The position numbers were made by a program, and so were the translations under genes. Source: JBMOKU01 sp049324315 (lineage in GTDB: Bacteria > Bacillota > Clostridia > Peptostreptococcales > Thermotaleaceae). From it: 64,000 nt of DNA. The DNA lies in contig JBMOKU010000044.1 in assembly GCA_049324315.1 (NCBI GenBank), forward strand, positions 1 through 64,000, read 5' to 3'. Under the pieces are notes generated by a model, which saw only the letters and a program-made list of their open reading frames with translations, was not told where the DNA came from and made no database searches. Of the stretch, positions 46,356 through 55,116 are shown in pieces; position 1 is the stretch's first letter; every line of letters begins with the position of its first letter.

Positions 46356-47003
46356 TCAGATTTTGCTTTCATTCAGTTTTCTGTATTTTTTGTATTGTAT
46401 TGCATCCTTCGGACATACGGATGTGCACTGGATACATTGATGACAAAATTTCGGATCTATGGATGCTTTCTTTTCTGTATCCAGCATACTGATCGCATCG
46501 GCATGACAGACCTTCATACATCGTCTGCATCCGATACATTGACCAAAATCAACGGTTTCACTCCATTTTGCAAATCTTCCCACTAGACTTTGCAGCACAC
46601 CGAAAGGACAGATATGATTGTGCCAAAGCCTGGGTTCAAAACGCAATGTAACCAACACAGACAGCATCAGAAAAAACACCAGGAATGGAAACTGCACACC
46701 GCTTTTTTTACTAATCACGATTAGAGCAATTGTCAAACCTAGGATAAAGGTTGCCCACTTCCTCGATTGCAGCCAGGAAGGCAGCCCTTTCTTTTGTATT
46801 CCCAGTTTTACGGATATCCATGCTGCAGGCCCCATCAGTGTATTCATGGGGCATATCCATCCACAGAATATCCTTCCAAATAGAAAGGATGCAATCAAGC
46901 TGCCTATAAATAGCATAAACCATATATTGGTCGCCTTTTTGAATACAACCCAGCCGAAAACAGCTAGAAATAGTATTTGAATAAACAAACGCGTTTTTTT
47001 CAC
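46356..47003 (-). CDS. NapH/MauN-family membrane 4Fe-4S protein, second copy
   Basis: 215 residues with the same layout as the 25.1 kb gene: FGRIFCGWICPMNTL, HICPFGVLQSLVGRFAKW, then ferredoxin motifs CIGCRRCMKVCHADA and CHQCIQCTSVCPKDA. In the first motif the usual Pro after the last Cys is replaced by His. It sits between a cupin gene and an RND efflux pair on one strand, under a promoter that may be controlled by the divergent CRP-like regulator. A redox-linked export or detoxification unit is plausible but unproven. Confidence 0.85.
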   Translation of the reverse strand: MKKTRLFIQILFLAVFGWVVFKKATNIWFMLFIGSLIASFLFGRIFCGWICPMNTLMGPAAWISVKLGIQKKGLPSWLQSRKWATFILGLTIALIVISKKSGVQFPFLVFFLMLSVLVTLRFEPRLWHNHICPFGVLQSLVGRFAKWSETVDFGQCIGCRRCMKVCHADAISMLDTEKKASIDPKFCHQCIQCTSVCPKDAIQYKKYRKLNESKI

Positions 47004-47070
47004 TTTTTTCCCTCCCCATATCCCCCTTTTGTCTACCCTATAATTTCCATCTGCATGATGAACTGAACAT

Positions 47071-47397
47071 TTACTTTTCTACCATATCCCTTGGATTTGG
47101 TGCCTTGATGACCAGAAACTCCAATAAATCATGATGCTTATTTTGAATAAACATTTTTGTGTTGAAGGGAACATTTACAATCGTTCCTTCTACATAATAA
47201 TTGACATCCTGCTCTTCCAGCGTGATCGACATACATCCCTTCAAGACCACCAAATAAACATGGGAGTTAGCATAATGTTCCGGTAGATTGGTGTCTTTGG
47301 GCAATACCATGTGGTTGATGACCACATGTTCATCGTCAATCAGTTTTTCTACTAGTTTTGTTTGAGACTCCTTAATGTTATAAATTTTTTCAATCAT
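47071..47397 (-). CDS. Cupin-domain protein
   Basis: 108 residues forming a single small cupin barrel: LPEHYANSHVYLVVLKGCMSITLEE, NYYVEGTIVNVPFNTKMFIQNKHHDLLEFLVIKAPNP. The first motif keeps one usable His and Glu, so metal binding is uncertain. It is the first gene of the operon cupin, NapH-like, adaptor, RND. Its -10 box TATAAT is at 47433-47438. Confidence 0.8.
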   Translation of the reverse strand: MIEKIYNIKESQTKLVEKLIDDEHVVINHMVLPKDTNLPEHYANSHVYLVVLKGCMSITLEEQDVNYYVEGTIVNVPFNTKMFIQNKHHDLLEFLVIKAPNPRDMVEK

Positions 47398-47459
47398 ATT
47401 TCCTCCACCTCTTTCATTTTGTTTATGGTAGTATTATAATAAATTTGCATGCTGTAAGA

Positions 47460-47477
47460 CGGTAACATATGTTACCG
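47460..47477. promoter_or_regulatory. Perfect 18-bp palindrome CGGTAACATATGTTACCG between divergent genes
   Basis: It is centred about 30 bp upstream of the -10 box of the cupin operon and 37 bp before the CRP-like gene start. This is the position expected for an operator bound by that regulator. It differs from the TTGAY/RTCAA sites of the other FNR-like genes. Confidence 0.75.
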
Positions 47478-47505
47478 AATGGAATAATTTTGGGAGGAAA
47501 TCTTT

Positions 47506-48186
47506 ATGGAGCTAAGGGAATATATCCACCTATTGCACAAATTACCTCTGTTCAAAAGCTTCTCACGACAAAGTCTGCTGGAATTCTTTCAGACAGTGGA
47601 TTATAGGCTTACACAATATCGTAAAGGCAGCATTGTCTTTCTTGAAAATGAAACGTGCAATTTTTTAAAAATAATACTCGTAGGCGTTGTTCAAGTACAA
47701 AAAATCGACTCCTTTGGAAAGATCCTTACCATCGTAGACTTTCATGTCGGTGATTCATTGGGAGAAAATTTACTTTTTGGAGATAGCAATAGATTTCCAA
47801 TGACAGGAATAGCAAAAACAAGCACAGTTCTTCTTCGCATACCCAAAGACGCCGTACTTCATCTTTGTCAGCAGGATACGGAATTTTTAATCGAATTTCT
47901 AAGGCTTATCAGCGGAAAAACCTATACATTAACCGGGAAGCTGAAACAGGTTACATTAAAAACAATCCGTCAAAAAATCTGTGAATTATTATTAGAAGAA
48001 TATAGAAAACAGGACAAGCTGACGATAAGCCTGAAAATGAGTAAAAAAGAATGGGCAGATAGAATAGGAGTCCAAAGACCTTCCCTTTCCAGGGAACTGA
48101 TTCGAATGAAGGAAGATGGGCTTATTGATTATAGTCGGCATGGTATTACAATAAAAAATTTGGAGGCAATTCATAAGTATCTGTAA
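47506..48186 (+). CDS. CRP/FNR-family regulator without Cys cluster
   Basis: 226 residues. A cNMP-binding-like beta-roll (about 20-130) is followed by a helix-turn-helix KKEWADRIGVQRPSLSRELIRMKEDGLIDY. It lacks the N-terminal Cys motif of the two FNR-like proteins, and its recognition helix (RPSLSREL) differs, which fits the different palindrome next to it. It is transcribed away from the cupin/RND operon and probably controls it. The ligand is unknown; a heme or small-molecule sensor of the HcpR/Dnr kind is possible. Confidence 0.87.
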   Translation: MELREYIHLLHKLPLFKSFSRQSLLEFFQTVDYRLTQYRKGSIVFLENETCNFLKIILVGVVQVQKIDSFGKILTIVDFHVGDSLGENLLFGDSNRFPMTGIAKTSTVLLRIPKDAVLHLCQQDTEFLIEFLRLISGKTYTLTGKLKQVTLKTIRQKICELLLEEYRKQDKLTISLKMSKKEWADRIGVQRPSLSRELIRMKEDGLIDYSRHGITIKNLEAIHKYL

Positions 48187-48264
48187 TGCTGAAATAGACA
48201 GCAATCTATTAAAGGCAGCCAGAAGCGGAATAGAAAGATAAAAGAGGATGCATCCCTGCATCCC

Positions 48265-48420
48265 CTATCCTTCGTAAGCTTCTGTTATTAATTCTTCTAA
48301 CTTCCATCCCGAAATGCCCAATCTGAATCTATAAATTTGCTCATGCCACCGGGAATGAAAGCTCTTCTCTTTGATTAAATACATTCTGCCTTTACGCATC
48401 TTGTAGTATTTCTTAATCAT
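48265..48420 (-). CDS. Small basic protein (51 residues)
   Basis: ATG 48420 has GGAGG six bases upstream and the frame closes with TAG at 48265. The product (MIKKYYKMRKGRMYLIKEKS..., then HEQIYRFRLGISGWKLEELITEAYEG) is rich in Lys, Arg and Tyr and reads like a folded small domain. I do not recognise the family. Confidence 0.6.
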   Translation of the reverse strand: MIKKYYKMRKGRMYLIKEKSFHSRWHEQIYRFRLGISGWKLEELITEAYEG

Positions 48421-48653
48421 CTTCATCCTCCAAATCTACTCTATATACATCCCTATCGGTTTGATTCCATATTCTGAAACACGAATAATAGTATATCGCG
48501 TTCATCAAATATAATCAAACTCTATTAAGCAGCTTTTGGAGCGAATTTATTCTATTTCATGTATTTTTTATTCCATTATATCCTTCGCACTTCGTCAGCA
48601 AAGCTCTCTCTTGAATTATCTCCATCGATTGCGATAATCCTGATTCATATAAA

Positions 48654-49862
48654 TCAAAGAAGACAATTGGTTTTAAGAAATCTGTCAAATATATATCTTT
48701 CATAGTATCCTTTATCTACAAGCTTGCTTAAGATTTTAACCGCTTCGTGTGGGGGCATCCCTGTTCGGTATATCCTGTTTTCCGTCAATGCTTGATAGAT
48801 ATCACAGATAGCCATAATTTGGCTTTCCTCTGTAAAAGCTTCTCCGGATAAACCTTCCGGATAACCGGTCCCCAGCAGATTCTCATGGTGATTCGGTCCC
48901 CACTCGGATATCTCTTCAAAACCCTTTATTTGCCTTAAAATAAATTTTGAATAGTAAGGATGTTTCTTAATAGCCAGCATTTCATCTTTCGTTAGCTTAT
49001 CTGGTTTATCCAGTATGGAATTTGGAACAATGAGCTTCCCAATATCATGTAAATAGCCTGCAATTTTCATTTTCCTGCATTTGATATCCCCATATCCAAA
49101 TTCCTCAGCCATTTGAAATGCTCTTTGAGACACCATAAGAGAATGCCGGTGTGTAAAGGCACTTTTTTTATCAATGATAACGGCAAAGGCTTTTGCGATT
49201 TGTTCCAGTTCATCAATATTTATATAAACGCTTTGATCAGGAATTAGCGGCATCAGCAATGGGCTAATGTCATAAACACTCAAATCCAGCCACAGCTTTT
49301 CCTGCTCAAATAGCGTTAATACAACATCGACCAAGTCCCCATTAAATGCTTTCCCTTTTTCTGCTTGCAGCCAACTGCGAAACTCATCACGATAGCTAAT
49401 ACTATCTTTTCTTCGATCATACTTAAGTTCGATATGATCTGCCAGGGCAATGATCTGTGCTATGTATGGTATGCCATTCCCTTGAAGCCTCTCAGGCCCC
49501 ATGCCGTCCCATCTTTCATGATGATATCGAATGATCTCCGCAATGTTATTGCCAAAGGGCAGTTCTTTCACGATTTCATAGCCGGTACTCGTATGGGAAG
49601 CTGCAAAGATCGTCTCCGCCTTATGAAATTCTTCATGGCCATGCAGCAAAATGGAATGGGTAACCCCAATATCATGCAGTATCGCTGCCTGAAAGGTTAA
49701 ATCAAGCAGCTCTTTTTTTTCCAGCTTGTTGATTACCTGTAAAGCAATATATGCCACCCTCTTTGCGTGTTGAAAGGGTCTGTTTTCCGCAACATCTAAA
49801 AGTAAGGAGAAGGATAGTAAGAGCTCATTTAAGTTTATTCTTATATCATCCATACTGGCCAC
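48654..49862 (-). CDS. HD-GYP domain protein (two HD domains), probable cyclic-di-GMP phosphodiesterase
   Basis: 402 residues with two HD-type hydrolase domains. The first has HDIGVTHSILLHGHEE (about 66) and a YHHERWDGMG motif. The second has HDIGKLIVPNSILDKPDKLT (about 268) and the HD-GYP signature HHENLLGTGYPEGL (about 320). HD-GYP proteins hydrolyse c-di-GMP to pGpG or GMP. No sensor or receiver domain is attached. It is the only c-di-GMP turnover gene in the window, and two c-di-GMP-type riboswitches are also present, but they are 24 kb apart and a direct link is speculative. Confidence 0.88.
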   Translation of the reverse strand: MASMDDIRINLNELLLSFSLLLDVAENRPFQHAKRVAYIALQVINKLEKKELLDLTFQAAILHDIGVTHSILLHGHEEFHKAETIFAASHTSTGYEIVKELPFGNNIAEIIRYHHERWDGMGPERLQGNGIPYIAQIIALADHIELKYDRRKDSISYRDEFRSWLQAEKGKAFNGDLVDVVLTLFEQEKLWLDLSVYDISPLLMPLIPDQSVYINIDELEQIAKAFAVIIDKKSAFTHRHSLMVSQRAFQMAEEFGYGDIKCRKMKIAGYLHDIGKLIVPNSILDKPDKLTKDEMLAIKKHPYYSKFILRQIKGFEEISEWGPNHHENLLGTGYPEGLSGEAFTEESQIMAICDIYQALTENRIYRTGMPPHEAVKILSKLVDKGYYERYIFDRFLKTNCLL

Positions 49863-50001
49863 CTTCTTTTTATTATTAAAAACAATGATTTTCTTTCGTC
49901 GTAATTTTGCATTTTAAACAGAAAAATTTATTCAGAAATCAATTTTTCCTGTAACCTTTTTCTCTTTTCATCCTCTAAGTGTATAAAAGGAGGATGATTA
50001 T

Positions 50002-50433
50002 ATGGATTACAAACAATTAACTGCACCTTGCGGTATGGACTGCTTCAACTGCGAAATCTTCGCAGATAACATTACGGATGAAATGCGTATGCGCATTGCC
50101 CCATACCTGAACAAGGATCCAAAAGATTTTCACTGCCAGGGATGTCGGATTAGTGGCTGCCTGTTAATTCCCGGTGAATGTGCAACAAAGAAGTGTGTTG
50201 AATCCAAAGGACACGAATTCTGTAGTGATTGTGATCTCTTTCCCTGCGGCAAGCTGCAGCCCTGCAGCGATCAGGCCAACAGACTGCCTCACAATTACAA
50301 GCTCTTTAACTTGTGCCGTATTAAAGCCATTGGCATAGATGGATGGGTGAAGGAAGCAAAAAGCATCCGTGAAACATATTATCATGGCAAAATGGCGATT
50401 GGTGCAGGCCCGTCACTAAAGAATAAAGAGTAA
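50002..50433 (+). CDS. DUF3795 Cys-rich protein
   Basis: 143 residues with a Cys-rich N-terminal half: APCGMDCFNCEIF, CQGCRISGCL, CATKKCVESKGHEFCSDCDLFPC. This is the family pattern of DUF3795, likely a metal- or zinc-binding fold of unknown function. AGGAGGATG-type ribosome binding site. Confidence 0.85.
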   Translation: MDYKQLTAPCGMDCFNCEIFADNITDEMRMRIAPYLNKDPKDFHCQGCRISGCLLIPGECATKKCVESKGHEFCSDCDLFPCGKLQPCSDQANRLPHNYKLFNLCRIKAIGIDGWVKEAKSIRETYYHGKMAIGAGPSLKNKE

Positions 50434-50448
50434 AACAACCACTCTTTT

Positions 50449-50475
50449 AAGCGGCTGATTTACAATTAGCCGCTT
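50449..50475. terminator. Bidirectional terminator between DUF3795 and the sigma factor genes
   Basis: AAGCGGCT and AGCCGCTT form an 8-bp stem with flanking T or A runs on both strands. Confidence 0.8.
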
Positions 50476-50485
50476 TTATTCTCTC

Positions 50486-51277
50486 CTATTCAGTTTCTAG
50501 AAGCTTCAACCGCCGTTCACTCATCAGGTTTTTAATTCGTTCCTTAAAAAGCTCGTATGGTCCGGGAACGACCAGTGTGTTGTAGAGTTCTGAAATCGAA
50601 AGCAGCTCTTCAACTTCCGTTTTAAATTCCTCAGCAACTTTTTTTTCATTATTTCGAATTACTTTAATATCCTCAATCAGAATATCCCGTTTAGAATCCA
50701 GGGCATATTTCACCCATGAACTACATTTGCAGGGGTTTTCAGGATTGATTAAGGAACACCGCCCATCCATGAACGATTTAAGCAATCCTCTTGCACGGTG
50801 AAGATGCACCTTGACGGCATTCTCAGAAATCTCGAGCATTTCTGCTGTTTCCTGTACGGAAAATTGAAGGATAACCCGTAGTGTAAAGACAACTCGATAT
50901 TTTGACGGCATACAGTTCATAAAGAGCTGCAGGCATGTCTCCCGGGCGTTGTTTGTCATAACCTCATCTTCGACTTCTCCAAAACTGTTGATATAATCAA
51001 ATACATCCTTCGATGATATCTGGTTCTCTTCCGCATACCTATCAACCGGCAGCTTTTCAACATAATCAACATATCTATTTGCCTCATTAACAACAATTCG
51101 ATAAAGCCAGGTGTAAACGGAACTCTCCCCTCTAAAATTTGAAAATGCTTTATATGCACTTAAAAACGCATTCTGAAGCACATCTTCAGCATCCTCTTTA
51201 TTGCCGGTTATACGAAAAGCAAGGGTATAGAGCTTTTTGTAATGTTCTTGATAGAGTTCATCAAATAAAACCATCAT
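50486..51277 (-). CDS. ECF-type RNA polymerase sigma factor with C-terminal extension
   Basis: 263 residues. Sigma region 2 (YKKLYTLAFRITGNKEDAEDVLQNAFLSAYKAFSNFRGESSVYTWLYRIVVNEANRY) and region 4 (MPSKYRVVFTLRVILQFSVQETAEMLEISENAVKVHLHRARGLLK) are clear. An extra ~90-residue tail starts with CSLINPENPCKC and is rich in acidic and basic helices. It may be a built-in regulatory domain, because no anti-sigma gene is adjacent. Confidence 0.9.
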   Translation of the reverse strand: MMVLFDELYQEHYKKLYTLAFRITGNKEDAEDVLQNAFLSAYKAFSNFRGESSVYTWLYRIVVNEANRYVDYVEKLPVDRYAEENQISSKDVFDYINSFGEVEDEVMTNNARETCLQLFMNCMPSKYRVVFTLRVILQFSVQETAEMLEISENAVKVHLHRARGLLKSFMDGRCSLINPENPCKCSSWVKYALDSKRDILIEDIKVIRNNEKKVAEEFKTEVEELLSISELYNTLVVPGPYELFKERIKNLMSERRLKLLETE

Positions 51278-51530
51278 GAATCTCTTCCTTTCAAAAACAA
51301 ATGATTGAAATTACTTCCATATCATCTTATCAAATTTAGGAATTACTTTCTATCATTATGTGTTTTTGATTTCTTAACAAATTAAAAGCACCTATCTTAT
51401 GGATAGATGCCTACTCATTAAAGGAACTTCTGAAACAGTTTACAAAAGATACACCAACAAAATGATTAAGACAAACGCCTTTCATCCCACGATTGAAACA
51501 ATGGAATAAAAGGCGAATTTTCCTGTTCCT

Positions 51531-51995
51531 TTAGACTACTTCCGTTTCTATCCAGATTTCCAATATATCCGTCAAGATTATTTTGGTTACTTTTAGACGG
51601 TATTCTTTATTGGCTACTTTAAAAATCCTTTTATCGATAATTTCTTCTAGTATGTCAACATCAATGGTTTTTACTTCACGACCCAATAATTTGCAATATT
51701 TATCTTCGGCATACTTTTCGATCGTAATCTTATCTATTTCATCCCCATCATGTATTAATACAATCTTGATATCCTTAAGAATTAATTTTTTGCTGTTGAT
51801 TGATTGTTCAAGTTTCTCTAATCGCTCGTCCCTTTCCTCTATGGCAGCGTTAAGCTTCTGGATTTCTTCACAGTATTTGTCAACTCTATAGCTAACTAAC
51901 GCAATAATCATAAAAGCTCCAATTATTATTCCAATGATGATTCCTGTCATAATTGAAATAAAATATTTCCACTTTGCCAGGTTTACTCGCCCCAT
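51531..51995 (-). CDS. ytrI: Sporulation membrane protein YtrI
   Basis: 154 residues from ATG 51995 (GGAG five bases upstream); an upstream in-frame ATG at 52013 lacks one. It has one N-terminal membrane helix (MTGIIIGIIIGAFMIIALVSY), a coiled coil (about 40-65) and a small soluble domain. Its position directly after YtrH, overlapping it by 13 bp, and its layout fit YtrI, a forespore/mother-cell membrane protein needed for efficient sporulation in Bacillus. Confidence 0.75.
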   Translation of the reverse strand: MGRVNLAKWKYFISIMTGIIIGIIIGAFMIIALVSYRVDKYCEEIQKLNAAIEERDERLEKLEQSINSKKLILKDIKIVLIHDGDEIDKITIEKYAEDKYCKLLGREVKTIDVDILEEIIDKRIFKVANKEYRLKVTKIILTDILEIWIETEVV

Positions 51996-52318
51996 AGTGC
52001 TCCACTCTTCCATAATAACCTAACAACCAGATATCCAAGATTTGCGCCGGTAAGGGCAGAAATAATATAGGCTACTTGCTTTATGACCGATTTTATTTCT
52101 CCTTTCAGAATCCCTTGTTCAATAATTTGAAATGACGAGAAGGTCCCACCAAGGCTAACAGCTACTGCCCAAATCTTAATGGAGCCGGATACATCCATCA
52201 TGGTTTTAAGTGGGGGATGATTATTGATCAACGCCCCGATTCCTGCAAAAAAGCTGGCACCTATTACTACGCCAAAAGCAATTAAAAATGTATATAACAG
52301 GTTATTCATAAAAAACAC
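51983..52318 (-). CDS. ytrH: Sporulation protein YtrH
   Basis: About 111 residues. Start is GTG 52318 (AAAGGTGG eight bases upstream) or ATG 52309. Three or four hydrophobic segments carry the family pattern NNLLYTFLIAFGVVIGASFFAGIGALINNHPPLKTM, KIWAVAVSLGGTFSSFQIIEQGILKGE and a final GANLGYLV. YtrH acts with YtrI in the spore envelope during sporulation. Confidence 0.85.
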   Translation of the reverse strand: MFFMNNLLYTFLIAFGVVIGASFFAGIGALINNHPPLKTMMDVSGSIKIWAVAVSLGGTFSSFQIIEQGILKGEIKSVIKQVAYIISALTGANLGYLVVRLLWKSGALWGE

Positions 52319-52381
52319 AACTGCAACCACCTTTGCATTTTTTACTAAAATATGTAAGCTAAATTAACTTTATCACAAATA

Positions 52382-53128
52382 TTAATATTTTCTCAATTGC
52401 TCTCTGATACAGGTATGCCAGGTATATGTATTCCTTTCTTCATCAAGCTTTGAATAGACCAGTAGGACTTTTTGATGATCTAGAAGCACAGCCTTTACCT
52501 TTTCTCCCAGTATGATTTTTTCATGGTCAGAGAGTAATTGCCCCTCTAAGCTTTGAACCTTATCAATGTTGGAATTGGCTAATATTTCTTTGACAGTCAG
52601 GGTGCTTTCCGGCATTGGAAACGTTACTTTCCCTTTAAAACGTCCATCATTTCCCGTAAGACGAAGGGCTACCCCTGCCAAGGCACCGATTACGCCACCA
52701 CCTGTTCCACCATGCTCTGAAAGGTAAATTCCGTGATTTTGGGCAGTTTCATAGGCCAGCTCTTTGGTTAAAATTTCTTTCTTTGCTCTTCGACCATAGT
52801 TTAATAGGGACTGATGGTCTTTGAGTTTTTCCAGCGCTGCTATGCAAAGACCCGGATCAGATCCTTCAGCTCTTTCTTTCACCAAAAAATCCACGGCAAA
52901 ATCTCTTAGAATGTCATAGATATCCTGCTGATGTTCAATAACAAAGCACATGGCACTATTATGGGAGGTATAAGGAATATCAGGATGAAAGTACAACTGA
53001 TGCCTTGTTATATCAGAGCATTTACCTAAGCCCATTTCTTCGATATGTTCGATCATGATTCTGGCCAGTTCACCAGTACCTCTAGTCTCTAAATTATCCG
53101 TGTCGTCAATACATACAAAGGTTCTCAT
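52382..53128 (-). CDS. TiaS-like nucleotide-binding protein in the Mo/W importer operon
   Basis: 248 residues. The N-terminus MRTFVCIDDTDNLETRGTGELARIM is the DDTD motif of the archaeal tRNA(Ile2) agmatinylcytidine synthetase (TiaS) family. Further matches are RHQLYFHPDIPYTSHNSAMC and EHGGTGGGVIGALAGVALR. It lacks the OB-fold and zinc-ribbon C-terminal domains that TiaS needs for tRNA work. It begins 17 bp after the substrate-binding protein gene, so it is the last gene of the riboswitch-controlled importer operon. The function is unknown. A cofactor- or metal-linked role is more likely than tRNA modification. Confidence 0.75.
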   Translation of the reverse strand: MRTFVCIDDTDNLETRGTGELARIMIEHIEEMGLGKCSDITRHQLYFHPDIPYTSHNSAMCFVIEHQQDIYDILRDFAVDFLVKERAEGSDPGLCIAALEKLKDHQSLLNYGRRAKKEILTKELAYETAQNHGIYLSEHGGTGGGVIGALAGVALRLTGNDGRFKGKVTFPMPESTLTVKEILANSNIDKVQSLEGQLLSDHEKIILGEKVKAVLLDHQKVLLVYSKLDEERNTYTWHTCIREQLRKY

Positions 53129-53145
53129 GGAATATTCCCTCCAGA

Positions 53146-54270
53146 CTATTTATTATATTTTGCTTCTCTCATGCCCTTACCACTCAATATTTCCCTTACT
53201 TGTTGGTCACTTAATTCCATATTGAAAAAGTTTTTATAATACGCCTTGGTCTCCGTCTCCATATTTATATGCTCAAAATACTTTGGATATAAAAGTTTAG
53301 CAGTCCATAAAATCGCCAAGGGAGTCTCCAAGGAACCCGGATGTCCCCATCGGGAAATTCCGTTGGGTATCTGGTAAACTTTTTTTTCCTTAACAGCCCT
53401 TAAGGCCGCCCACTGCTCATTTCCTAGGATATATTCAGGAACTCCCGCTTCATTGGCAATAATGATATCGGGATCCCATAGATAAATCTGTTCCAGAGCG
53501 GCAAAGGACTTGTCTCCCGATATTTTCAAATCACCCTCTATGGACACATTGATGCCCCCTGTGATTTTAATCCAGTCAGCCGGAAGACTGTTTTTGAGAT
53601 CTGTGCGGACTGCTTCATTGACAGAATGGTAAAGAGAAATCCTTTCTTCCGAAGGGATAGAATCGGCGATATTTTTTGTATCCTCTATGGTTTTAAGATA
53701 ATAGCTGATATACTGCTGGGCTTTTTCCTCAGCTCCCAGAACTTGGCCTATGATGGAGATACTTTCTATTTGTTCCTCTATAGAATAAAAATCAATAACA
53801 ACATATGGAATGTTGAGTTTATCCAGCTTTGCAACTTCACTTTCATTGAGGGCAGTATCTGTTTTGAGAAAAACAATATCCGGCTTAGAGGCAAGCAATT
53901 CCTCAATATTGATTGCCCCTGTACCAAAGGGGACAGGCAAATCCTTGACATGTGGATAAAGAGCAGTTAGGACTTTATCCCGCTGCAGTCCTCCTACCAC
54001 AGCCACAATATCTTCTCCTCTTCCCAGCATCGTAACAACATGACCCGTATACGCATAGCCACAGGCAATCCTCTCAACTGGCTTGGAGATAACCACCTCC
54101 CTATCAAAATAATCCACAACAGTTATAGGAAAATCCGTATTCTGCATATTCCCAGCAGCCTGTTTCTGGGGTTCATTGGTTGGTTTGGCAGCGCAGCCTT
54201 GAAGAAGAAACAATACGATGAGCAAGACTATACAGATCATTTTCTTTTTAGATTTAATAAAATTTCTCAT
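53146..54270 (-). CDS. FecB/BtuF/MolA-type ABC importer substrate-binding lipoprotein
   Basis: 374 residues. The lipoprotein signal peptide is VLLIVLFLLQGCAAK. The mature part has the class III binding-protein pattern (FPITVVDYFDREVVISKPVERIACGYAYTGHVVTMLGRGEDIVAVVGG, ASKPDIVFLKTD, WDPDIIIANEAGVPEYILGNEQWAALRAVKEKKVYQIPNGISRWGHPG). On family grounds the ligand could be a siderophore, cobalamin, heme or molybdate. The Moco-type riboswitch upstream favours molybdate or tungstate, as in the MolABC type II importer. Confidence 0.85.
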   Translation of the reverse strand: MRNFIKSKKKMICIVLLIVLFLLQGCAAKPTNEPQKQAAGNMQNTDFPITVVDYFDREVVISKPVERIACGYAYTGHVVTMLGRGEDIVAVVGGLQRDKVLTALYPHVKDLPVPFGTGAINIEELLASKPDIVFLKTDTALNESEVAKLDKLNIPYVVIDFYSIEEQIESISIIGQVLGAEEKAQQYISYYLKTIEDTKNIADSIPSEERISLYHSVNEAVRTDLKNSLPADWIKITGGINVSIEGDLKISGDKSFAALEQIYLWDPDIIIANEAGVPEYILGNEQWAALRAVKEKKVYQIPNGISRWGHPGSLETPLAILWTAKLLYPKYFEHINMETETKAYYKNFFNMELSDQQVREILSGKGMREAKYNK

Positions 54271-54293
54271 TTGCTATACCTCCCAGCGTTGGA

Positions 54294-55115
54294 TTAAGCA
54301 TCTTTAACAATAGACAAAGGGATAATTTGTCTAATAAACGTAGTTTTATCAAGGTTATGGTTTAACACCTTGGCGTTGATATGATATATCCTTTTTATAT
54401 TATTTTCATTTAACACCTTATGAGGGCTGCCTACTTGTTCAAATGTTCCTTGATTCATAAGGGCCAGGGTGGTAGAGATATGGTTGGTTTCAAAATAATA
54501 GGCGTGATTGGGAAAATGTGTAGCCATCACAACAGAGATATTATTTTTCTTTACTAACTCCGCCACAGTCTCCAATAATATAAGCTCATTTTTAAAATCC
54601 AGATGTGCCGTGGGCTCATCCATGATGATAATCTTAGGCTGCTGGGCGAGAGCCCGGGCTATCATCACCAACTGACACTGGCCTCCGCTGATTTGCGTAT
54701 AGGGCTTATCAGACAGATGAAGGATTCCTACCTTTTCCATGGCCTGCTTGGCAATCTCCCTGTCTTCTTTGGTAGGAGAGGAAAAAAATGCTGTTCTATA
54801 GGCTCTGCCCATCAGGACAATATCCTTCACGGTGTAAGGAAAAGTCCTCTGATGAATTTGCGGGACATAGGCAACCTTTTCTGCCAAATGCTTAGGTTTC
54901 ATATTCTTTATACTCGTCTGATCTATTAGTATATCCCCTCGTTTTAACTTCAAAATGCCTAAAATACAATCCAGCAGCGTGGTTTTCCCACAGCCGTTGG
55001 GCCCTACAATACAAAAGACTTCACCGTTTTTCACATAAAAGCTAAGATCTGAGAACACTGCTTTTTCTCCATAGCTAAAGGAAGCATTCTTTACTTGTAT
55101 TGTCCCAATACTCAT
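54294..55115 (-). CDS. FecE/BtuD/MolC-type ABC importer ATPase
   Basis: 273 residues. Walker A GPNGCGKTT (about 38), Q-loop YVPQIHQR, signature ISGGQCQLVMIARAL, Walker B IIIMDEPTAHLD and switch His MATHFPNH. The signature has Cys in place of the more usual Gln/Arg (GGQCQL). It lies between the permease and binding-protein genes with short spacings, in one operon. Confidence 0.92.
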   Translation of the reverse strand: MSIGTIQVKNASFSYGEKAVFSDLSFYVKNGEVFCIVGPNGCGKTTLLDCILGILKLKRGDILIDQTSIKNMKPKHLAEKVAYVPQIHQRTFPYTVKDIVLMGRAYRTAFFSSPTKEDREIAKQAMEKVGILHLSDKPYTQISGGQCQLVMIARALAQQPKIIIMDEPTAHLDFKNELILLETVAELVKKNNISVVMATHFPNHAYYFETNHISTTLALMNQGTFEQVGSPHKVLNENNIKRIYHINAKVLNHNLDKTTFIRQIIPLSIVKDA

Positions 55116-55116
55116 A

